64,000 nucleotides of DNA, from assembly GCF_031998825.1 (NCBI RefSeq), contig NZ_DAMACX010000001.1, forward strand, positions 124,001-188,000. The letters run 5' to 3'. Position 1 is the stretch's first letter. Each line of letters starts with the position of its first letter. Shown piece after piece: positions 57,805 to 64,000 of this stretch. The notes under the pieces are model-generated. The model made no database searches. It saw nothing but the letters and a program-made list of their open reading frames with translations, and was not told the origin of the DNA. A program made the position numbers and the translations under genes. This DNA is from Pseudescherichia sp031998825 (GTDB taxonomy: Bacteria > Pseudomonadota > Gammaproteobacteria > Enterobacterales > Enterobacteriaceae).

Positions 57805-58659
57805 ATGGCAGAAAAACGCGTGCAGTTTGCCGACAGCCAGCCGCTGGCCGCTATCGGCCAGGGCACCTGGTATATGGGTGAAAATCCCCGTCAGCGGCAA
57901 AACGAGGTGGCGGCGCTACGAGCAGGGATCGATCTTGGCCTGACCCTTATCGATACCGCTGAGATGTACGCCGACGGGGGTGCAGAGGAGGTGGTCGGCG
58001 AGGCCATTATGGGCAAGCGCGACGAGGTATTCCTGGTATCAAAGGTTTACCCATGGAACGCGGGCGGTCAGAAAGCGATTGCCGCCTGTGAAGCCAGCCT
58101 GCGCCGTCTTGGTACAGACTATCTCGATCTCTACCTGCTGCACTGGCGCGGTAACTACTCCCTGGCCGAAACCGTCGAGGCGATGGACATGCTAATCCGC
58201 CAGGGCAAGATCCGCCGCTGGGGCGTCTCTAACCTCGACTATAGCGATATGCAGGAACTGTGGCGTGTTGAAGGCGGTCAAGCCTGCGCCACCAACCAGG
58301 TGCTTTACCATCTCGCCTCCCGGGGCATTGAGTACGATCTGCTGCCCTGGTGTCAGCAGCAGTCTCTGCCGGTGATGGCCTACTGTCCGCTGGCCCAGGC
58401 CGGACGCCTACGCGATGGCCTGCTGGAGAACGCCACCGTGCGCGAGATCGCCCATGGGCATGGCGTAAGCGCCGCCCAGGTGCTGCTGGCATGGGTTATC
58501 AGTCATCAGGGCGTGATGGCGATCCCGAAGGCCGCCAGCGTCGCGCACGTCAAAGAGAACGCCGCTGCGCTCGGTTTAAATCTGAGTGAGTCTGAGCTGA
58601 ACCAGCTGGATCGTGCCTTTCCGGCGCCAGGCCGCAAAACGCCGCTGGACGTAGTGTAG
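57805..58659 (+). CDS. yeaE: Aldo-keto reductase YeaE
   Basis: 284 residues, equal to E. coli YeaE, NADPH-dependent reductase of methylglyoxal and related aldehydes. Catalytic Asp and Tyr are in LIDTAEMYADGGAEEVVGEA near 50-69, Lys in FLVSKVYPWN, His in LYLLHWRGN near 116. ATG at 57805 follows CTGGAGGACACC. A longer frame upstream includes the mipA terminator and is rejected. Confidence 0.95.
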   Translation: MAEKRVQFADSQPLAAIGQGTWYMGENPRQRQNEVAALRAGIDLGLTLIDTAEMYADGGAEEVVGEAIMGKRDEVFLVSKVYPWNAGGQKAIAACEASLRRLGTDYLDLYLLHWRGNYSLAETVEAMDMLIRQGKIRRWGVSNLDYSDMQELWRVEGGQACATNQVLYHLASRGIEYDLLPWCQQQSLPVMAYCPLAQAGRLRDGLLENATVREIAHGHGVSAAQVLLAWVISHQGVMAIPKAASVAHVKENAAALGLNLSESELNQLDRAFPAPGRKTPLDVV

Positions 58660-58664
58660 AGAAA

Positions 58665-58689
58665 ATGCCCTCTCTGGGTGAGAGGGCAT
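58665..58689. terminator. Bidirectional terminator between yeaE and yeaD
   Basis: ATGCCCTCT and AGAGGGCAT pair around CTGGGTG, in the gap of the two convergent genes. A-rich before and GCGTTTTTA after, so it can act on both strands. Confidence 0.75.
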
Positions 58690-58703
58690 AGCGTTTTTAA
58701 TGA

Positions 58704-59588
58704 TTAACGCTTGCTCACGCGAATAGTCTGCGCCAGGCGGGACGGCTTCTCTTCGGTGGTCTTTTGCGGTACGGTCACACAGGCTGACTCTACGCAAACA
58801 AAGGTCTTATAGCCGTCGTCCGGCATGTCGGTCATGCTGGCAGAGAGCGCCGGGCCTGGGTTCCAGCCCACCACGTTGCTGTGGTGATGGTGGATCACCT
58901 CAATTGCACGATTCAGCGCGCTGTCGTGGATCACGCTACACGCTTCCGGGTTCAGATAGACGCGGTCGGTACGGTCCGGGAAGGTCTGCACGCCGTCGGC
59001 CAGCACATCTTCCTGCGCGTTGTTCACCTTATCGATAAAACGATCGCCCAGCCCGCTGACTTTCACCGCGCTGATGTCGCCTACGTTGAAGTAAGTGTGC
59101 AGGGCAGAGGTGGTTTCAAACTCTCCGTGGGCTTCCAGCTCAATTTCACAGGTCTGGCAGAGCTTAAAGCGGGCAAAGAGGGTGAAATCGTGCGGCCACT
59201 GTTCACGGGTCGCGTCGCTGCTTTGCAGTTCAAATGTCAGCACCACGCCGTTCTCATCTTCGTTATGGGCGGTCAGCGTCCAGGGCAGGATGCGGGCAAT
59301 ACCGTGGGCGGGCAGGCCCTGCTGCTGCGCCGGGCCAAACCACGGCCAGCATACCGGTACGCCGCCGCGCAGCGCGACGCCATTTTTGAACGGCGTGTTA
59401 CCGCTCAGCCACAGCACTTCCTCTTCCCCTGCCGGTTTAAAAGAGAGCAGGTGTGCGCCCTGCAGCGCGAAAGAGGCTTTAACCTGCGGGTGGTCGACCA
59501 CAATCAGCTCCAGCTCGTCCAGCTGGCGACGGGAAATGACCGGCGTAATGTTTTCGACTACTGGAAGAGCAAAAATTTTATTGATCAT
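58704..59588 (-). CDS. yeaD: Glucose-6-phosphate 1-epimerase-like protein YeaD
   Basis: 294 residues, equal to E. coli YeaD, aldose-epimerase (galactose mutarotase-like) fold. Key His and Glu/Asp residues lie in SALHTYFNVGDI near 156-167 and VVGWNPGPALSASMTDMPDD near 245-264. It probably converts hexose-6-phosphate anomers. It sits downstream of gapA with an intervening terminator. I chose Met at 59588 (MINKIFALPV). Confidence 0.95.
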   Translation of the reverse strand: MINKIFALPVVENITPVISRRQLDELELIVVDHPQVKASFALQGAHLLSFKPAGEEEVLWLSGNTPFKNGVALRGGVPVCWPWFGPAQQQGLPAHGIARILPWTLTAHNEDENGVVLTFELQSSDATREQWPHDFTLFARFKLCQTCEIELEAHGEFETTSALHTYFNVGDISAVKVSGLGDRFIDKVNNAQEDVLADGVQTFPDRTDRVYLNPEACSVIHDSALNRAIEVIHHHHSNVVGWNPGPALSASMTDMPDDGYKTFVCVESACVTVPQKTTEEKPSRLAQTIRVSKR

Positions 59589-59616
59589 ATTCGTATTCCT
59601 CAATCCTCTGTCTTAA

Positions 59617-59647
59617 GCCAAAAAAAAGAGCGACCGAAGTCGCTCTT
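59617..59647 (-). terminator. Terminator of gapA
   Basis: On the minus strand AAGAGCGAC-TTCG-GTCGCTCTT is a perfect 9-bp stem with a stable TTCG tetraloop, followed by a T-run. It lies 18 bp after the gapA stop. Confidence 0.95.
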
Positions 59648-59664
59648 AAGTTGAGTGTCACATC

Positions 59665-60660
<996 letters not shown>

Positions 60661-61001
60661 ATATTCCACCAGCTATTTGTTAGTGAATAAAAGGTTGGCT
60701 GTAAAATTACAAAAACCTTACGCAGCGTCAAGCGGAATCGTGTCAATCATTGCGACAAATCAATCCTGTGCATAACCTTTGCGCGGCGATGTCGTCTCAC
60801 TATTCCAATCAGCTACAACCCGTATGGGGTCGCCGGCGTGGATTTTAAAGGGCATGCAGGATAAAAACGTGAAATAGATCACAATTCCTCCGCTACATTT
60901 TCGCACCGCCTAAGTTTAGAACAAAAGTCAGGACGGCACTGTTAATGTTTTGTTAGAATCAGACAAAAGATGTAAATGACCCTATAGCGAGAAGCAAGCA
61001 A
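60661..61001. promoter_or_regulatory. gapA/msrB divergent promoter region
   Basis: 341 bp without a gene between the leftward gapA and rightward msrB starts. A CRP-like site is listed separately. In E. coli gapA has several promoters and is controlled by CRP and Cra. I did not find a certain Cra site. Confidence 0.6.
60868..60883. promoter_or_regulatory. Candidate CRP site upstream of gapA
   Basis: CGTGA-AATAGA-TCACA matches TGTGA-N6-TCACA at nine of ten positions. It lies about 215 bp upstream of the gapA start, consistent with known CRP activation of gapA. Confidence 0.6.
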
Positions 61002-61415
61002 ATGGCTAATCAATCCTCTCAGGATGACCTGAAAAAAAGCCTTACTGAAATGCAGTTTCATGTAACGCAAAATCACGGTACAGAGCCGCCTTTTAGCGGT
61101 AAGCTGTTGCATAATAAGCGCGAAGGCGTCTACCACTGCCTGGTATGCGATGCCGCGCTGTTTAACTCCCAGAGCAAATATGACTCCGGCTGCGGCTGGC
61201 CGAGCTTCTACGAACCGGTCAGTGAAAATGCGATCCGTTATCTTAACGATTACTCACACGGCATGCAGCGAATTGAGATCCGCTGCGGCAATTGTGATGC
61301 GCATTTAGGCCATGTTTTCCCTGACGGTCCGCAACCGACCGGCGAGCGTTTTTGCGTCAACTCTGCCTCTCTGAGCTTCAATGACGAGGCCGACGGCGAG
61401 CAGATTAAAGGCTAA
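61002..61415 (+). CDS. msrB: Peptide methionine (R)-S-oxide reductase
   Basis: 137 residues, equal to E. coli MsrB. Zinc Cys pairs in YHCLVCDAALF near 46-49 and IRCGNCDAHLGHVFPDG near 95-98, with the catalytic Cys in GERFCVNSASL near 118. It reduces methionine-R-sulfoxide in damaged proteins using thioredoxin. The yeaC gene follows 41 bp later. Confidence 0.97.
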   Translation: MANQSSQDDLKKSLTEMQFHVTQNHGTEPPFSGKLLHNKREGVYHCLVCDAALFNSQSKYDSGCGWPSFYEPVSENAIRYLNDYSHGMQRIEIRCGNCDAHLGHVFPDGPQPTGERFCVNSASLSFNDEADGEQIKG

Positions 61416-61456
61416 AGAATCGATTCAGCAAATTATTCCACGGGAGCGCGTGAACG

Positions 61457-61729
61457 ATGGAAATTAATGAGCTTGTTGCCAGCATGACGCCAGAGGTTTA
61501 TCAGCGTCTGGCAACGGCAGTTGAGACGGGGAAATGGCCTGATGGTGTGGTGCTGACCCCGGAGCAGAAAGAGAACAGCCTGCAGCTGGTAATGCTCTGG
61601 CAGGCGCGTCACAACACCGATGCGCAGCATATGACCATTGATACCAACGGTCAGATGGTGATGAAGAGCAAGCAGCAGCTGAAAGAGGAGTTTGGCATCA
61701 CGCCCAAACCGATTGCCACGTTCAAGTAA
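61457..61729 (+). CDS. yeaC: DUF1315 family protein YeaC
   Basis: 90 residues, equal to E. coli YeaC. MEINELVASMTPEVYQRLAT and GVVLTPEQKENSLQLVMLWQ are near-identical to the family. Soluble, helical, function unknown. Probably co-transcribed with msrB. A REP pair follows the stop. Confidence 0.93.
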   Translation: MEINELVASMTPEVYQRLATAVETGKWPDGVVLTPEQKENSLQLVMLWQARHNTDAQHMTIDTNGQMVMKSKQQLKEEFGITPKPIATFK

Positions 61730-61739
61730 GGCGTTGGTA

Positions 61740-61810
61740 AACGCCGGGCGGCACTGCGTTTGCCCGGCCTACACACTCCTGTAGGCCCGGTAAGCGTAGC
61801 GCCACCGGGC
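61740..61810. repeat. REP pair (BIME) between yeaC and pncA
   Basis: Two units: GCCGGGCGGCAC...CCGGCCTAC (61743-61772) and GTAGGCCCGGTA...CACCGGGC (61781-61810). It is in the gap between two convergent genes. Bases 61740-61772 are identical to 12810-12842 beside the RAYT gene. Confidence 0.85.
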
Positions 61811-61815
61811 AATAA

Positions 61816-62457
61816 TTATGCGTGCGTCTCTACCCAGTCTGCCAGCGTATAGAGCGTTGCCCCCTCTGATGCCATGTCCATAAACGCCTGGGCGCTGTCC
61901 TGTTTGTCGATGTTAACGCCCCGGCAGCCGTCGGTAATCAAGCTGACCTGATAGCCCAGCCGTATTGCATCCAGCACGGTAAACTTCACGCAGTAGTCCG
62001 TAGCAAGGCCCAGCACGATAAGCTCGGTGATGCCGCGCATGCGCAGCCAGGCATCCAGGCCGGTCTTCTGCTTGTGGCCGTTGTCAAAAAAGGCGCTGTA
62101 GCTGTCGATACTCCGGTTTTCACCTTTGTGAAAGACCTCGTCAATCATCTTATGCTTCAGCAGGGGATGCAGTTCAGCCCCTTCGCTTCCCTGTACGCAG
62201 TGATCGGGCCAGAAGGTTTGCGGAAGCCCATCCAGCACTCCCTGCGTATAAGGCTCTACGCCGTGCTGACTGGCGAAGCTGCCGTGATCGGCCGGGTGCC
62301 AGTCCTGACTGGCCACCACGGCGTCACTCCGTGCTTTACACCAGTCGATCAGCGCGTTAGCCACGTCTACTACGCTATCGCCCTCTGGCACCGCCAGTGC
62401 ACCACCGGCGCAAAAATCGTTCTGTATATCCACCAGCAAGAGTGCTCGTTGCATCAT
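61816..62457 (-). CDS. pncA: Nicotinamidase
   Basis: 213 residues. Catalytic triad Asp in LLVDIQNDFCAGG near 10, Lys in FHKGEN near 111, Cys in GLATDYCVKFT near 156. Metal ligands in SQDWHPADHGSF near 50-61. It converts nicotinamide to nicotinate for NAD salvage. Ten bp downstream of ansA and likely in one transcript with it. Confidence 0.96.
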   Translation of the reverse strand: MMQRALLLVDIQNDFCAGGALAVPEGDSVVDVANALIDWCKARSDAVVASQDWHPADHGSFASQHGVEPYTQGVLDGLPQTFWPDHCVQGSEGAELHPLLKHKMIDEVFHKGENRSIDSYSAFFDNGHKQKTGLDAWLRMRGITELIVLGLATDYCVKFTVLDAIRLGYQVSLITDGCRGVNIDKQDSAQAFMDMASEGATLYTLADWVETHA

Positions 62458-62467
62458 GACAGGCTCC

Positions 62468-63484
62468 TTAATCGTCGGGGGTTAGCTCGCCGCGCAGGTT
62501 CTGGGTCATCGCCTGACGAATGGCCTCGGCGTCCAGATCCTGGCTTAACAGCCAGTGTAGCTTAGTCAGGGTCGCTTCGACCGTCATGTCCGCGCCGCCA
62601 ATCACGCCCGCATGCGCCAGCGCGTTACCGGTAGCGTAGCCGCCCATGTTGACCTTACCGGACATACACTGGGTAAGATTCACCACCACAATGCCGCGCG
62701 CGCTGGCCGCCTCCAGCTCCCGCAGGAACTCGCCGTTCTGCGGCGCGTTACCCACGCCGTAGGATCGCAGGATCAGTGCCTTCACCGGCTGACGCAGGAA
62801 GTTGCGCACCACGTCGGCAGAGATACCCGGATAAATCGTTACCACGCCAATGGGCTGCGGGGTGATGCGGTGAACAACCAGCTCGCCATTGCAGCGCGGC
62901 GCGCCAGGGTTACCGAGGCGGCGAATATGGATGCCCGCCTCCAGCAGCGGCTGTAGGTTAGGGGAGTCGAAGGCATTAAAGCCGTCCGCATGGGCTTTGG
63001 TGGTGCGATTCCCGCGAAACAGACGGTTGTTGAAGAACAGCGTCACTTCGTTAATCGGATAGTTCGCCGCCACGTAGAGAGCGTTGAGCAAGTTAATCTG
63101 CCCGTCCGAGCGCAGTTCAGCGAGTGGGATTTGTGACCCTGTCACAATTACCGGCTTGCCGAGGTTCTCCAGCATGAACGACAGCGCCGAGGCGGTAAAG
63201 GCCATGGTATCGGTGCCGTGCAGGATCACAAAGCCATCGTAGCGATCGTAGTTAGCTTTGATATCGTCTGCGATATGCTGCCAGTCTTCGGGGGTCATAT
63301 CCGACGAGTCCATCAGCGGATCGTACTCGTGGATAGTAAAGTCCGGCATCTCCGGGCGATGGAACTCGGGCATCAGCGCCAGCTGGCGTTGCAGATGGCC
63401 AGAGACCGGAATATAGCCCTGCTCCGAGCGCTGCATACCAATGGTCCCGCCGGTATAGGCGACGTAAATCGATTTTTTTTGCAT
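62468..63484 (-). CDS. ansA: L-asparaginase I (cytoplasmic)
   Basis: 338 residues, equal to E. coli AnsA. Catalytic Thr in YVAYTGGTIGMQRSEQGY near 12-17 and the second Thr/Asp/Lys set in VILHGTDTMAFTASAL near 87-102. No signal peptide, so it is the cytoplasmic, low-affinity enzyme. Confidence 0.97.
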   Translation of the reverse strand: MQKKSIYVAYTGGTIGMQRSEQGYIPVSGHLQRQLALMPEFHRPEMPDFTIHEYDPLMDSSDMTPEDWQHIADDIKANYDRYDGFVILHGTDTMAFTASALSFMLENLGKPVIVTGSQIPLAELRSDGQINLLNALYVAANYPINEVTLFFNNRLFRGNRTTKAHADGFNAFDSPNLQPLLEAGIHIRRLGNPGAPRCNGELVVHRITPQPIGVVTIYPGISADVVRNFLRQPVKALILRSYGVGNAPQNGEFLRELEAASARGIVVVNLTQCMSGKVNMGGYATGNALAHAGVIGGADMTVEATLTKLHWLLSQDLDAEAIRQAMTQNLRGELTPDD

Positions 63485-63510
63485 GGTAGTCTGTTCTGGT
63501 AACGCAAAGA

Positions 63511-63535
63511 AAATCCCCCCGTTGACGGGGGGAGG
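63511..63535 (-). terminator. Terminator of sppA
   Basis: On the minus strand CCCCCC-GTCAAC-GGGGGG is a GC-only stem followed by ATTTTCTTT. It lies about 7 bp after the sppA stop and ahead of ansA. Confidence 0.85.
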
Positions 63536-63539
63536 ATAG

Positions 63540-64000
63540 TTAACGAATGTTGGCGCAGGTCAGGCAGAACGCGTAGCGGCTTTGCGGATCGTTAAACACC
63601 GCCAGCTTGTCGGTTTCCGCTTTCACCGTATCCGCCGCCGCAGCCAGCGGTGCGGGCAGGTAAGCCTGTAGGGCCTGCGGCAGCAGAGCGCGGATCTCAC
63701 CGGAGAAACCGTCCATCATCCGGGCGAAGAAGGTTGGCTCGTCCTGGTAGTACTCAATGTGCCACTGCTTCAGCTTCGCCAGCTCGGCGGCTTTCGCTAC
63801 GGCATCGTCGAAGTCACCCAGGGCATCCACCAGGCCATTATTTTTCGCATCTTCACCGGTCCAGACGTGACCCTGAGCAATCTTATCGACCTGCTCCGGC
63901 GTTGATTTACGCGCCTGGGCCACCAGGGAGATAAAGCGCTGATAACCGTTCTCAATGCTCAGCTGCATCAGCTGCTGCACCTGCGGCGGCAGGGCTTTAG
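63540..64000 (-). CDS. sppA: Signal peptide peptidase SppA, C-terminal part (partial)
   Basis: About 152 C-terminal residues, from ALPPQVQQLMQLSIENGYQR to FCLTCANIR. GHVWTGEDAKNNGLVDALGD is the conserved SppA/ClpP-like end region. The protein is an inner-membrane serine protease that degrades cleaved signal peptides. The catalytic Lys and Ser are outside the window. Confidence 0.96.
   Translation of the reverse strand, partial: KALPPQVQQLMQLSIENGYQRFISLVAQARKSTPEQVDKIAQGHVWTGEDAKNNGLVDALGDFDDAVAKAAELAKLKQWHIEYYQDEPTFFARMMDGFSGEIRALLPQALQAYLPAPLAAAADTVKAETDKLAVFNDPQSRYAFCLTCANIR

Overview
The window is chromosomal DNA from a member of the Enterobacteriaceae. Most proteins read as close relatives of Escherichia coli and Salmonella proteins. 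The gene order (potABCD-pepT-roxA-phoQP-purB-hflD-mnmA-nudJ-rluE-icd, later dgcP-nimT-yeaL-yoaI-yeaH-yeaG-mipA-yeaE-yeaD-gapA-msrB-yeaC-pncA-ansA-sppA) fits the Enterobacter/Lelliottia/Kosakonia/Klebsiella side of the family, but the genus cannot be fixed from the sequence alone. One ten-base run of N lies inside rluE.

Region 1-6.9 kb is a carbohydrate-acid locus. A SorC-type regulator (cut by the window edge) and a TIM-barrel isomerase of the EryH/LerI type face an operon of pdxA2, a fusion of a glucitol-type PTS EIIB domain to a four-carbon acid sugar kinase, a KdgT-type permease, a free glucitol-type EIIA, an EryI/DerI-type RpiB isomerase and a TalA-like transaldolase. Together they look built to take in a C4 sugar acid or tetrose, phosphorylate it and deliver DHAP and erythrose 4-phosphate. 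PTS A and B domains are present without a C domain, which is unusual. The divergent control region carries repeated GAACATATG-type palindromes and a near-consensus CRP site.

Region 6.9-22.1 kb is core genome: spermidine/putrescine uptake, peptidase T, a REP-associated transposase with its REP pair, the ribosomal oxygenase RoxA, PhoPQ, purine synthesis, tRNA and rRNA modification, and isocitrate dehydrogenase. The PhoQ sensor has an eroded acidic patch.

Region 22.1-39.9 kb is accessory. Just after icd, two 24-bp direct repeats bracket about 1.7 kb. That segment holds broken pieces of a lambdoid prophage (integrase C-terminus, Q antiterminator, lysozyme, Rz) and an apparently intact Phd/RelE-type toxin-antitoxin pair. 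Then come a CtaG-like/DUF2243 membrane pair and a complete chromosomal ter cluster. Its leftward operon encodes ATP-grasp, PRTase-TRSP, HAD, PRTase-PELOTA, CitE-like, DUF4236 and TerW proteins. Its rightward operon is terZABCDE, a membrane protein and terF, with a convergent HAD-IB phosphatase at the end.

Region 40-51 kb holds a LysE-type exporter, two GAF-led c-di-GMP enzymes with the tiny membrane protein YoaJ between them, a glutamine-amidotransferase-like protein, nimT, a four-gene polar amino acid ABC transporter, yeaL and yoaI. Region 51-53.2 kb is a small type VI secretion island: an intact hcp-effector(DUF2778/Tlde1-like)-immunity operon faces the decayed remains of a second module (effector tail, intact immunity-like gene, truncated hcp) that ends in a REP element. 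Region 53.2-64 kb returns to core genes: the yeaGH stress kinase operon with a sigma-54 type promoter, mipA, yeaE, yeaD, gapA, msrB, yeaC, pncA, ansA and the 3' part of sppA. No tRNA, rRNA, CRISPR array or intact insertion sequence was seen.
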